Source: Butyrivibrio sp. AE2015 (GTDB lineage Bacteria; Bacillota; Clostridia; Lachnospirales; Lachnospiraceae). From it: 64,000 nt of DNA. The notes beneath the pieces were generated by a model. The model was not told where the DNA came from. It ran no database searches and saw only the letters and a program-made list of their open reading frames with translations. The stretch's first letter is position 1. Each line of letters starts with the position of its first letter. Made by a program: the position numbers and the translations under genes. Positions 1 to 8,450 of this stretch are shown in pieces. The stretch covers positions 1 through 64,000 of the forward strand of contig NZ_ATVR01000010.1 in NCBI RefSeq assembly GCF_000420825.1. Reading direction: 5' to 3'.

Positions 1-181
1 GATACATAAAAACCGGAGAATATCCAAAGAAGATGCTGGTCTAAAAAATGGGTGTAAATTTCAAATACTGTCCTTGACATGGGTAGTAGTTTACTTGATG
101 AGGATGTGGCAGCAAGCCTAATTTCAGGCTATGTGCCCAAATCAACATTTTTTCATCATTTTATATGGACCTTAATATTAT

Positions 182-390
182 CAAGACAATGGATGAAAAA
201 AATCTATGACCTAGGGAGAAGAAAAACTCTGATTAGGTCATGGATTTTGCAATAGCAAGACAATAGATCAATATAGAACATGACCCAAGTAAAAGAAAAA
301 TGCTGAATAGGTCATGAATTTAGTAATTGCAAAGCAATATTATGACTTAAAGCATGACCTAGAAAGAATAAAAAACTTCACCAGGTCATG
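182..390. repeat. three phased 74-bp palindromic repeat units
   Basis: Three units begin at 205, 279 and 353, exactly 74 bp apart. Each opens with (C/T)ATGACC and closes 31 bp after its start with GGTCATG, so each contains a 38-bp imperfect palindrome (205-242, 279-316, 353-390). The sequence between palindromes is also related: a CAAGACAAT segment at 182 recurs at 256, again 74 bp apart, so a partial unit lies upstream. At about 10.5 bp per turn, 74 bp is close to seven helical turns, which puts all palindromes on one DNA face. Function is unknown; iteron-like protein sites or a relic of a small mobile element are both possible. Confidence 0.85.
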
Positions 391-417
391 TTTTTGATTT
401 GTTTACCTTTATTTTCC

Positions 418-634
418 CCCGAGTCCCATGCTGATCCAAATTCAGCAACCCCTTACTGTTCTCGGAGTCAGAGCCCGAGGCAATAACAACCAGCCACACC
501 GAAGGTGCTTGACATTGACGGGGTCTGAGGAAAACGCTACAATGCTGAATCCGACGGTGAGATAAGATCTACTGTTCCCATCATCCTCACCGTCGGCTCG
601 CAGACCAGGGCGTTTTCCTCAGGTTCAGTCAATG
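418..634. ncRNA. GC-rich nested inverted repeat, candidate structured RNA
   Basis: This stretch is clearly richer in G and C than its flanks and is full of complementary segments. Small hairpins are possible at 430-446 (GCTGA/TCAGC), 461-479 (CTCGG/CCGAG) and 497-507 (CACC/GGTG). A large nested structure follows: 513-519 pairs with 628-634 (CATTGAC/GTCAATG), 525-537 with 610-622 (13 bp, perfect) and 551-561 with 586-596 (11 bp, perfect). No open reading frame fits it. It could be a structured non-coding RNA or the end of a decayed mobile element. The strand cannot be decided from pairing alone, and no known RNA family was recognised. Confidence 0.5.
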
Positions 635-813
635 GTGGCGTACGGAGCCAATTACTTATGCATAAACAAAGAAATAATTATTTGTGAACATATAATATAA
701 GCCATAGTAATCTTCTTAACTAATATAACTAATATCACCTTTGTTTTAGCGTTACTAAAATATCTCATTATCCTATGGAAACTGTATACCTATAAATAAT
801 TAAATATTTTATA
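635..813. other. AT-rich intergenic stretch without a gene
   Basis: Very AT-rich sequence between the structured element and the fliK promoter. No reading frame with a ribosome site was found. It presumably carries only transcription signals. Confidence 0.6.
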
Positions 814-840
814 TTAAGTATTCTAAATAAAAACCGATAT
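814..840 (+). promoter_or_regulatory. SigD (sigma-28)-like promoter upstream of fliK
   Basis: TTAA at 814-817, a 15-nt spacer, then ACCGATAT at 833-840. The known consensus for flagellar sigma factors is TAAA-N15-GCCGATAA, so the match is 3 of 4 and 6 of 8 with the exact spacing. It lies about 65 nt before the fliK start. A SigD gene lies in the same region at 27389. Confidence 0.55.
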
Positions 841-905
841 ATGTTGTGAGAGTCTATGGATGTTTATGTCCAAACAAAATAAATATATTTGAAAGGAGGA
901 ACTTG

Positions 906-2420
906 ATGAGCAGTACGACAAATAATGTAGGAGCAATGCTTACCTACATGCAGAAGTCGACTGCAGCGGTTGGTGTTTCATCAATAGCAGAGCTTAAAAC
1001 TAAAGTGGGAAATGCTGCAAACAGTTTTAGTAATGTCTTAAATAAGACATCAGATGCTTTAGTTCAGGCAAAAGATAATAAATCTCAGATTACAGATAAT
1101 GCTATAAAGCAAGGAAAAAGTAATCAGGAGAAAGATGTAGCAAGATCAAATGAAAGTAATGACACACAAAAGGCAATCGGTAATAGTAAAAATAATACCG
1201 ATAATCTTCAAAATAAGCAGAATACTGATAATGTTACTAAACTAGATGAAACCGATACAAAGAGCATGGAAGCAGATGAAAAGCTGCAGGAGGCTATAGG
1301 AGAAGCAGGAAAAGAACTTGTTTCTAAGATGGCACAAGCACTTGATATAAACGAGGAAGATATTTTAAGTGCTATGGAAATTCTTGGACTGATGGCTGGA
1401 GACCTTTTAAATCCTGAGAATGTACAGCTTCTGGTCACTGAAGTAATTGGCGAGGATAAGGCGCTTGATCTGTTAACTGACACAGATCTATATGCTACGA
1501 TGCAGGACCTCATGGAGGGTGCAGATAGTATGAGGAGCGAACTTTTGAATGAGTTTGACTTATCCGAAGAAGATTTTGAACTTGCGCTTGAGAGCTTTGA
1601 TGATGATCTGGTGGCTTTTGAAGGAACTAAAAAAGAAATGCCAGCTGAAAATGTTGGTAAAGTTCCCGAGATCATAGTAAATGAAGCCGGAGATGATATT
1701 TCTAAGGATATCAAGGCACCACAGTCTAAAGAGCAGATGCCTGAAATCAAGGCAGATGCAGGATCAGAAGAAGTGGAAATCGCTGAATTTAAGCCTGTTG
1801 AAGAAACATCTGATTCTTCAAATAGTCATAAAGAGACAAAGGGTGGTTTAAATGAAAGTGGTCAAAATGCGAATCTTTTTAATCAGCTAATAAACAATAT
1901 AACAGATGCGGTAGATTCTGGTCCCGTCAGCACGGTTAGCTATACTGACAGGGCACAGATGGAAAATATAATAAGACAGATCACAGAAAAGATAACAATT
2001 TCTGCAGGAAATGGTGAGACTTCTATGGAACTTCAGCTTCACCCGGCTCATCTTGGCAACGTAAATATCCTTCTTACAAGTACTAAGGATGGAATAGTTG
2101 CAAAATTCACAGCCCAGAATGAACTGGTAAAAGAAGCAGTTGAGAGCCAAATGGCTTCTCTTCAGCAGAAATTTGACGCACAGGGAGTAAAAGTTACAGC
2201 AATTGAAGTTACTATTGCAAGCCATGCTTTTGAGCAAAATCTTGAGCATGATCAGCAGGGGCAGGCATATGAGCAGGCTGAGGGCAGATCAAAAAAGTCG
2301 CTTCGGAGAATAAATCTTTCTGAAATCTCAGAATTTGAAGAGGAAGATATGTCAGAAGAAGAGCTTATAGCTGCAAAAGTAATGGAAATGAACGGAAATA
2401 CCGTTGACTATAGTGCATGA
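906..2420 (+). CDS. fliK: flagellar hook-length control protein FliK
   Basis: 504 residues if started at the ATG at 906, which sits 6 nt behind a strong GGAGGA; an in-frame GTG at 846 lacks such a site. FliK is secreted during hook growth, measures hook length and triggers the export specificity switch through FlhB, which is also encoded here. The C-terminal Flg_hook domain lies at about residues 355-450 and shows the typical L-Q-L-x-P-x-x-L-G start near residue 374. The N-terminal two thirds is hydrophilic and low in complexity (Asn, Lys, Asp, Glu and Ser rich), as expected for the molecular ruler. First gene of the flagellar block, 44 nt before flgD. The usual left neighbours fliJ/fliI are not in the window. 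Confidence 0.93.
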   Translation: MSSTTNNVGAMLTYMQKSTAAVGVSSIAELKTKVGNAANSFSNVLNKTSDALVQAKDNKSQITDNAIKQGKSNQEKDVARSNESNDTQKAIGNSKNNTDNLQNKQNTDNVTKLDETDTKSMEADEKLQEAIGEAGKELVSKMAQALDINEEDILSAMEILGLMAGDLLNPENVQLLVTEVIGEDKALDLLTDTDLYATMQDLMEGADSMRSELLNEFDLSEEDFELALESFDDDLVAFEGTKKEMPAENVGKVPEIIVNEAGDDISKDIKAPQSKEQMPEIKADAGSEEVEIAEFKPVEETSDSSNSHKETKGGLNESGQNANLFNQLINNITDAVDSGPVSTVSYTDRAQMENIIRQITEKITISAGNGETSMELQLHPAHLGNVNILLTSTKDGIVAKFTAQNELVKEAVESQMASLQQKFDAQGVKVTAIEVTIASHAFEQNLEHDQQGQAYEQAEGRSKKSLRRINLSEISEFEEEDMSEEELIAAKVMEMNGNTVDYSA

Positions 2421-2464
2421 TTTTTTGTTGGGCTGGCTTTTATGCCAGCCCTGGAGGATAAAAA

Positions 2465-3142
2465 ATGGCAGATTTAAGTTCAGTTGAAGCTATTATTGAA
2501 AACGGTAAGGTGAAAAACCTTGATACCAATAGTTCTAGCAATAAAGCTGCTCCTACCGGTTATGACAAGGATTCTTTTTTGAAGATATTAGTTGCTCAGA
2601 TGAAGTATCAGGATCCTATGGAACCTACATCAAACACTGAGTATATTTCCCAGTATGCAACATTTACTCAGGTTGAGCAGCTAAGTAACATGGCTAATTC
2701 CATGTCACTTTCAAGAGCTTCTGAGATGGTAGGAAAGACAGTTGTCGTTACACAGACAAATCCGGATAACGGTAAGAGTACTGAGATCCAGGGTGTTGTA
2801 GACTTTGTGACCTACAGCGGAAATAAGGCTTATCTTAGCATTAACGGCACAAATTATAACATCGATGATGTTACACAGGTTCTTGATTCTGATTATACTG
2901 ATGCCCTTAAAGTTGTTGATGATTTCCAGAAGAATATAGATAAGTTACCTGAGCTTGAATATATTACCGAGGAAAAGCATGGTGAGACAATTGATTCAAT
3001 GTATGACTATTATATGAATCTTGATGACAGAGCAAAGAATCTTATGAATAAGAATTATGTTACTTCACTTCTTCAGTATGTTAATCAGCTTGATGATATC
3101 AGAGGTGATACACACAGGACTTTTTCAAAGGACAAAACCTGA
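2465..3142 (+). CDS. flgD: flagellar hook capping/assembly protein FlgD
   Basis: 225 residues, with GGAGG 8 nt before the ATG. FlgD caps the growing hook and guides addition of FlgE. The conserved N-terminal region is clear at about residues 35-75 (FLKILVAQMKYQDPMEPT, then a Tyr/Gln/Phe-rich stretch ending in EQLSNM). The middle resembles the FlgD Tudor-like/FnIII hybrid region (GVVDFVTY, residues about 117-124). The C-terminus, from about residue 150, is charged, probably helical and unlike the short ends of enteric FlgD. Lies between fliK and a small flagellar operon gene, as in Bacillus and Clostridium. Confidence 0.93.
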   Translation: MADLSSVEAIIENGKVKNLDTNSSSNKAAPTGYDKDSFLKILVAQMKYQDPMEPTSNTEYISQYATFTQVEQLSNMANSMSLSRASEMVGKTVVVTQTNPDNGKSTEIQGVVDFVTYSGNKAYLSINGTNYNIDDVTQVLDSDYTDALKVVDDFQKNIDKLPELEYITEEKHGETIDSMYDYYMNLDDRAKNLMNKNYVTSLLQYVNQLDDIRGDTHRTFSKDKT

Positions 3143-3185
3143 TTGCAGTTAAAAGAACTATGGAAATACGCAGGAAAGGAGGTAT

Positions 3186-3617
3186 ATGAAATTGAATATT
3201 GATGAGAGAAGATTTTTATCAATAGACCAGGTGCAGGGCCAGATCAAAAACGTAAATGTTCAAAAAAGTGATAACAAAGGCCAAAGCATTCAAACCGGAG
3301 CAAATTCTTTTGCCAGTATTCTAAATAAAATACAGGAATCATCCGATAATACTATTAGTTCAGAAGAACTAAAGTTTTCTAAGCATGCCGCAAACAGACT
3401 GCAGGACAGAAACATAGTTTTAACAGATGAGCAGATGGCAAGGCTTAATATGGGCAAGATAGAAGCAGGTGAAAAAGGCATTAAAGACTCTCTTATACTC
3501 ATTGATCAGCTTGCATTTATCGTAAATGTCCCAAACAACACAGTAGTAACAGCAATGGATCAGACAGAAAACAAGAGTAATGTTTTTACAAATATTGACG
3601 GAGCAGTGATTGCTTAA
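3186..3617 (+). CDS. small flagellar operon protein (TIGR02530/DUF3766 type)
   Basis: 143 residues, with AAGGAGG 4 nt before the ATG. The C-terminal half carries the hallmark of this family: a KFSKHAANRLQDRNI stretch at about residues 64-78, then a beta-rich segment ending in a conserved VTAMD. The family sits between flgD and flgE in many Firmicutes. Its biochemical role is not established; by position it probably serves hook assembly. The N-terminal 55 residues are polar and likely flexible. Followed by a 150-nt gap with a possible folded RNA before flgE. Confidence 0.85.
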   Translation: MKLNIDERRFLSIDQVQGQIKNVNVQKSDNKGQSIQTGANSFASILNKIQESSDNTISSEELKFSKHAANRLQDRNIVLTDEQMARLNMGKIEAGEKGIKDSLILIDQLAFIVNVPNNTVVTAMDQTENKSNVFTNIDGAVIA

Positions 3618-3619
3618 CG

Positions 3620-3714
3620 GATTGGACCTAAAGAGGCCTTAAGTGCCTACAGGAGATCTTGATTTCCCGACTGATTGAAGGAAATCTCTTTTAAATCACT
3701 CATCCGTCCAAAAT
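3620..3714 (+). promoter_or_regulatory. possible structured RNA leader upstream of flgE
   Basis: The gap before flgE can fold into a closed multi-stem structure: TTGGAC (3622-3627) with GTCCAA (3706-3711) as closing stem, AGGC (3634-3637) with GCCT (3645-3648), and GATTTCC (3661-3667) with GGAAATC (3680-3686). A bulged GAT/ATC could extend the closing stem. It starts just after the stop of the preceding gene and ends about 55 nt before the flgE start. It matches no riboswitch class I recognise, including c-di-GMP-I. Regulatory function is inferred from shape and place only. Confidence 0.4.
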
Positions 3715-3769
3715 CAGATATTGATATGCGCGCATACGCATAGGTTTTATGATGGAGGACTAAAGTCTT

Positions 3770-6652
3770 ATGATGAGATCACTTTATTCTGGTGTGGCCG
3801 GACTTCGCACACATCAGACCAAAATGGATGTTCTTGGTAACAATATTGCCAACGTTAATACAACATCATTCAAATCCCAGTCTATTACATTTTCAGACCT
3901 TATGTATCAGACAACCCAGTCAGCATCAGGTGCTACTGAGACTAAAGGTGGTGTAAATGCAAGACAGATCGGTCTTGGTGCTAAGTCAGGTGCGATTGCT
4001 ACAGCAATTGAATCTCAGGGCGCTACACAGACAACAAATAACCCATTTGATATCATGATCACCGGTAAGTCATTCTTTGTAGTTAATAACGGTAAAGAAA
4101 ATCTTTATACAAGAGATGGTTCTTTCTATGTTGACGGTGCCGGTAACCTTGCAATGCAGTCAAATGGATATTTCGTAATGGGTTGGACAGCACAGGAAGA
4201 TCCTGAGACCGGAGCTATTACAGTAAATAAAAATGGTGGTTTATCCCAGCTTCAGATCATGAGCGCTGATAATACAACATATTCACCAGCATCTACAACA
4301 GCAGCTCTTTTCTCTGGAAATATTGATGATAATGATACAAACGTTGTATCTGATGATGGTAAGACACTCACTCTGGAATTCTATGATAACAAGGGATATC
4401 TCTATACAGGTAAGTTCACATTAAAGGATACAGGTACTGATGATCTTTTTTCACTTCAGCTTACAGATATAATTGATTCATCAGGAACATCGATCGGATC
4501 AGCACTGATGAAGGGCGTTACTTTCGGAGCGACTGAAACTACTGATGTTGGTGTTACAGACGCATATTCAGTAGAGGTTGGCGCTACAACATCAACTGTT
4601 AACCTTCTTGCAGGAGCTACAGTTTATTCAGGTGTTCCTACATCCGGAGTGTTGTCAGATCTTATGACAACAAGTAAAAGCAAATATGCAGGTATTCTTC
4701 AAAAGGTTTATGGCATTGATGATGCGACAGTAACCAGTAAGACGGAAGGATATTCCAAAACATCTGCATATACCATAAGTGAAAGTGGTACTTTGACCAT
4801 TACTTATGATGATCCAAAAGAGACTAAATCTCCTACAGGCTATACTTATAACGGTAATAATTCAAATTCATATTATGTAAGTACTTCAGGTACCGGACTT
4901 GCCTACAATGTTCCAAGTGCTTCTGAGGGTGAAGTTAAAACTGTTGTAGGTGGTTCAAAGACTTTACAGGCTACACTTAAGAATGTATTTGGCATGACCG
5001 ATGCTGAACTTACAACATTTACAGGTAGTTCATATTATAGATTTAATTTTAACTCCAATTCAGCAGGAAATGATACTTTCATAGTAACAAGTACACATGC
5101 ACCAAATGCGGCAACAACAGCATCGACTACAAGTAAAACAGCTTTGGCAGCCTATTACAATGATTTTGACGGACTTGAAGATGCGCTTGCAACAGCTGAT
5201 GAGAATTTGTATTACACATATACAGATTCAACACTTACAGTTTTCAAATCAGAATATGATACAACATCAACAACTCCGGTACAGGCATCAGCTACAGGTA
5301 CAACTACTAATCTGTCAGGATTGACGACAAATACAATTTATGCTATCAGTGACCTTTCAGATGCCCAAAAGGCAGAACTTGAGGCTGCATTGCCTGGATG
5401 TACAGATGATTACGCGTATGTAAATATTACATCTTTAACAGGTACTAACGGAATCATATTCTATGATAATGGACTTAAAACAAAGGCTGGAGACCAAATA
5501 TACTCAGATAAAATATTCTCTAAGACTTTTACAGCAAATGAAAATACATATCCGGTTAAAACAGCATCTGAGCTTGGCGGAGTATTTACAAGTTCAGCAG
5601 ATGGCAGTTCCTATGTGCTTACAGGAAATGAAACCACGGTTGCTGACTTAAGCGCTGACATGTTAAAAAATGTATTCGGACTTACAAAGGGCTCTGAGAC
5701 AGTTCAGGATGCATATAAGGTTTCAATATCTGCAAATGGACAGATATCAATTTATGACACAGTATCGATTCCAAAGTCTATCAGTACATCATATGCTACA
5801 CAGACTGCATCTGATGGAACTTTGACTTACGTTACAACAACAGATACTGTTGAGTACAGTGATGTTCCAAATACTGGAAATATTACAGACCTGATCTCAA
5901 CAGCAACTGGCACTTACAAGAATCTTCTCAGCAAAGTTTATGGAATATCTGATTCAGATGCAGATGCGTTCGGAACAGATGGTACATATTCAATAAATGC
6001 TGATGGAAGTATTACTCTTACAACAGGTAGTCAGACTATTCAGCTTAAATTTAATCCTGCAAATGGTTCTCTTACAACAGCTAACGGAAATGCTAATGGA
6101 ATGGTCAATATTAAATTTGATCAGACAATCCCCGGACTTGAAGCATTTGGATTCCAGCCAACTACTGCTGATGAAGAGGCTATGAGGGGACAGCTTACAG
6201 TTGATTTCTCTACTGTAACTAATTACAACACAAGCGGAACAGCAACAATCAAGGCTGTAAAAGGAGATAAGTCATCTCTTAACACAGGACGTATGGTTGG
6301 TGAGATGAATGGTGTTACAATCGCTACTGATGGCCAGATCCATGCAACATATTCGAATGGTCAGACAAAGCTTCTTGGACAGATTGCATCTGCTGAATTT
6401 GCTAATGCATCCGGTCTTTCAAAAGAAGGCGATAATCTTTATGCATCAACTCTTAACTCAGGTGAAGCAACTATTCAGGATATCACAACTGATGGTGGTT
6501 ACATGAACACAGGTGTTTTGGAAATGTCAAACGTAGACCTTTCAAAAGAGTTCACAGAAATGATCACAACACAGCGTGGTTTCCAGGCAAACAGCCGTAT
6601 CATCACAGTATCAGACACACTTCTTGAAGAACTTACAAATCTTAAGAGATAA
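3770..6652 (+). CDS. flgE: flagellar hook protein FlgE, unusually long
   Basis: 960 residues; hook proteins are commonly about 260-450. GGAGG lies 11 nt before the first of two adjacent ATGs (3770 or 3773). FlgE polymerises into the curved hook joining motor and filament. The N-terminal core has the rod/hook signature (SLYSGVAGLRTHQTKMDVLG then NNIANVNTTSFK), and the C-terminus ends with the matching helix (GFQANSRIITVSDTLLEELT). Between them lies a very long Thr/Ser/Gly-rich insertion. It holds at least four copies of a module marked by L-x-x-V-(F/Y)-G-(I/M/L) near residues 307, 402, 630 and 717, usually followed by a Y-x-(I/V)-S-x-x-G-x-I/L-T-I strand. This surface region probably decorates the outside of the hook. 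Confidence 0.94.
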   Translation: MMRSLYSGVAGLRTHQTKMDVLGNNIANVNTTSFKSQSITFSDLMYQTTQSASGATETKGGVNARQIGLGAKSGAIATAIESQGATQTTNNPFDIMITGKSFFVVNNGKENLYTRDGSFYVDGAGNLAMQSNGYFVMGWTAQEDPETGAITVNKNGGLSQLQIMSADNTTYSPASTTAALFSGNIDDNDTNVVSDDGKTLTLEFYDNKGYLYTGKFTLKDTGTDDLFSLQLTDIIDSSGTSIGSALMKGVTFGATETTDVGVTDAYSVEVGATTSTVNLLAGATVYSGVPTSGVLSDLMTTSKSKYAGILQKVYGIDDATVTSKTEGYSKTSAYTISESGTLTITYDDPKETKSPTGYTYNGNNSNSYYVSTSGTGLAYNVPSASEGEVKTVVGGSKTLQATLKNVFGMTDAELTTFTGSSYYRFNFNSNSAGNDTFIVTSTHAPNAATTASTTSKTALAAYYNDFDGLEDALATADENLYYTYTDSTLTVFKSEYDTTSTTPVQASATGTTTNLSGLTTNTIYAISDLSDAQKAELEAALPGCTDDYAYVNITSLTGTNGIIFYDNGLKTKAGDQIYSDKIFSKTFTANENTYPVKTASELGGVFTSSADGSSYVLTGNETTVADLSADMLKNVFGLTKGSETVQDAYKVSISANGQISIYDTVSIPKSISTSYATQTASDGTLTYVTTTDTVEYSDVPNTGNITDLISTATGTYKNLLSKVYGISDSDADAFGTDGTYSINADGSITLTTGSQTIQLKFNPANGSLTTANGNANGMVNIKFDQTIPGLEAFGFQPTTADEEAMRGQLTVDFSTVTNYNTSGTATIKAVKGDKSSLNTGRMVGEMNGVTIATDGQIHATYSNGQTKLLGQIASAEFANASGLSKEGDNLYASTLNSGEATIQDITTDGGYMNTGVLEMSNVDLSKEFTEMITTQRGFQANSRIITVSDTLLEELTNLKR

Positions 6653-6683
6653 TTCTTTTTATGAATCATAAGACTAATGATGA

Positions 6684-6716
6684 GCCTCGCCGCTTTAATT
6701 GCGGCGGGGCCTATTT
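6684..6716 (+). terminator. terminator after flgE
   Basis: GCCTCGCCGC (6684-6693) pairs with GCGGCGGGGC (6701-6710) around a 7-nt loop, giving a 10-bp GC-rich stem followed by a T-rich stretch. It separates the fliK-flgE unit from the next gene. Confidence 0.75.
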
Positions 6717-6732
6717 CGTTATTATCTTTCTT

Positions 6733-6760
6733 TTAACAGTTAATTAAAAATTGCTATAAT
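6733..6760 (+). promoter_or_regulatory. SigA-type promoter for the cls-like gene
   Basis: TTAACA at 6733-6738, a 16-nt spacer, then TATAAT at 6755-6760, preceded by TGC (extended -10). It lies 40 nt before the start codon, right after the flgE terminator. Confidence 0.65.
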
Positions 6761-6800
6761 TATTTTATACATTTAAAAGAGGCAAGGAGACATTTTTTGT

Positions 6801-8369
6801 ATGAGCGAAGCAAAGCAGTTAACAATAGAGAAAAAAGCTGCAGTGAAAAATGGCGTTTTCAGAATGGCCATTGCGGTGCTTTCAGTTATACTTAACGCGC
6901 TGATGATTGTTGGCGGTGTTATTTGGCTTAATAATACATGGCATTGGGTCTCAATACTTTTTTCTCTTATTAGCTTCTTTGTTGTTCTGGGCATTTACTC
7001 TATGAATCAGACTGCATCTATAAAGATGCCATGGATCATGCTGATCTTGGTACTTCCTGTTGCAGGAATAGTTTTTTATTTCCTTGTTGGCTATAACGGG
7101 GGTACAAAAAAGATGCGAAAGCGCTATGAGAACATAGATAATATCCTGCTGCCTCTTTTGCCTGATAACAGCGATGTGCAGATGCGCCTCAAAGAAAAAA
7201 ATCCATATGTCTCTAATATTACACATTATCTAAAAAAGTATGCCCGTTATCCTGCTTATCAAAATACTGATATTACATATTTTGATGACGCACTTAAGGG
7301 AATCGAAGATCAAAAAAGAGAGTTATTAAATGCAAAAGAATTCATTTTCATGGAATATCATGCTATAGAGGATGCTGAAAGCTGGCACAGCATTCAGGAA
7401 ATCCTTGAGCAAAAGGTAAAAGAGGGCGTTGAAGTCAGAGTTTTCTACGATGACATGGGTAGTATTGGATTTGTAACAACTGATTTTGTCAAAAGACTTC
7501 GCGCAAAGGGAATCCGTGCCAGAGTATTCAATCCTTTCGCACCGGGGTTAAATCTTTTTCTTAATAATAGAGATCACAGGAAGATTACTGTAATTGATGG
7601 AAAAATAGGTTACACAGGCGGCTATAACATAGCAAATGAGTATTTTCATGTATCTGAGCCATTTGGATATTGGAAGGACACAGGAATAAAGCTTTGCGGC
7701 GACGCGGTAAAGTCACTTACCGTGACGTTCCTTGAAATGTGGAATGCTATAAAAGAAAACGATATTGATGATGTCACTTTTGATAAATATCTGAAAAAAT
7801 ACGATTATAAGGCTTCTGAGAATGGATTTATAGTACCTTATGCTGATAGCCCAATGGATAAGGAACAGGTAGGAGAGGAAGTATACATGAGCATGGCAAA
7901 CATGGCCAAGGACTATGTATGGTACATTACGCCTTATCTTATCATTACTGAGGAGATGATCCATGCATTTTCTCTTGCAGCCAAAAGAGGTGTTGACGTC
8001 AGAATAGTAACTCCAGGTATTCCTGACAAAAAGATTGTTTACAGCGTTACAAGGTCTTATTATAATGCACTTGCAAAGAATGGTGTCAGGATATACGAGT
8101 ATTCTCCTGGATTTTGTCATGCAAAAATGAGTATCTGCGATGATTTTGTTGCAACATGCGGAACAATCAATCTTGATTACAGAAGTCTGTATCATCATTT
8201 TGAAAATGGCTGTCTTTATGCTGATTGCAAAGCTGTTAAAGACACGAAGGAAGATTTTGAGAAAATATTTAAGAAATCAAAGGATGTCACTGAATATTAT
8301 TCAAAAGGCAGAGGAGCATTTCTTAGATTTGGGCAGCTCCTTTTGAGGTTGGCAGCGCCACTTATGTGA
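6801..8369 (+). CDS. cls: cardiolipin synthase-like phospholipase D protein
   Basis: 522 residues, with AAGGAG about 11 nt before the ATG. Cardiolipin synthases join two phosphatidylglycerols at the membrane. Two hydrophobic segments near residues 25-45 and 50-68 and a third near 75-92 are followed by two phospholipase D HKD motifs: DHRKITVID near residue 260 and CHAKMSICDD near residue 440. This double-HKD layout and the length fit bacterial Cls; a related PLD transferase cannot be excluded. It is out of place between flgE and flbD: it has its own promoter and a terminator on each side, so it looks like an independent unit inserted in the flagellar region. Confidence 0.88.
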   Translation: MSEAKQLTIEKKAAVKNGVFRMAIAVLSVILNALMIVGGVIWLNNTWHWVSILFSLISFFVVLGIYSMNQTASIKMPWIMLILVLPVAGIVFYFLVGYNGGTKKMRKRYENIDNILLPLLPDNSDVQMRLKEKNPYVSNITHYLKKYARYPAYQNTDITYFDDALKGIEDQKRELLNAKEFIFMEYHAIEDAESWHSIQEILEQKVKEGVEVRVFYDDMGSIGFVTTDFVKRLRAKGIRARVFNPFAPGLNLFLNNRDHRKITVIDGKIGYTGGYNIANEYFHVSEPFGYWKDTGIKLCGDAVKSLTVTFLEMWNAIKENDIDDVTFDKYLKKYDYKASENGFIVPYADSPMDKEQVGEEVYMSMANMAKDYVWYITPYLIITEEMIHAFSLAAKRGVDVRIVTPGIPDKKIVYSVTRSYYNALAKNGVRIYEYSPGFCHAKMSICDDFVATCGTINLDYRSLYHHFENGCLYADCKAVKDTKEDFEKIFKKSKDVTEYYSKGRGAFLRFGQLLLRLAAPLM

Positions 8370-8422
8370 GGCACTATTTTACGAAGCCAGGAGCGATGCG
8401 AGTTTGCAAATAAACGATAGTG

Positions 8423-8450
8423 AAAAAACGCTAAACAGAGCGTATTTTTT
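8423..8450. terminator. terminator after the cls-like gene
   Basis: AAAAAACGCT (8423-8432) and AGCGTATTTTTT (8439-8450) form a short stem flanked by an A-run and a T-run, so it could stop transcription in both directions. An outer CACTAT/ATAGTG pair at about 8371-8422 may extend the fold. Confidence 0.65.

Noticed and set aside
1..41. Possible C-terminal end of a gene running in from the left (frame 3, ending TAA at 41).
   Set aside because: Only about 13 codons are visible and the end is unrecognisable, so a gene end cannot be told from a chance frame.
79..255. A 58-codon plus-strand frame starting ATG at 79.
   Set aside because: It runs into the 74-bp repeats, has no ribosome site, and the product resembles no family; most likely non-coding.
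182..390. The repeat cluster as a CRISPR array.
   Set aside because: Only three units with imperfect 38-bp palindromes, related linkers rather than unique spacers, and no cas genes.
846..905. Start of fliK at the GTG at 846.
   Set aside because: No ribosome site in front, whereas the ATG at 906 has a strong GGAGGA.
5097..6506. Additional plus-strand frames inside flgE rich in Gln, Leu and Met.
   Set aside because: They are out-of-frame readings of Thr/Ala/Ser codons of the hook gene and have no ribosome sites.
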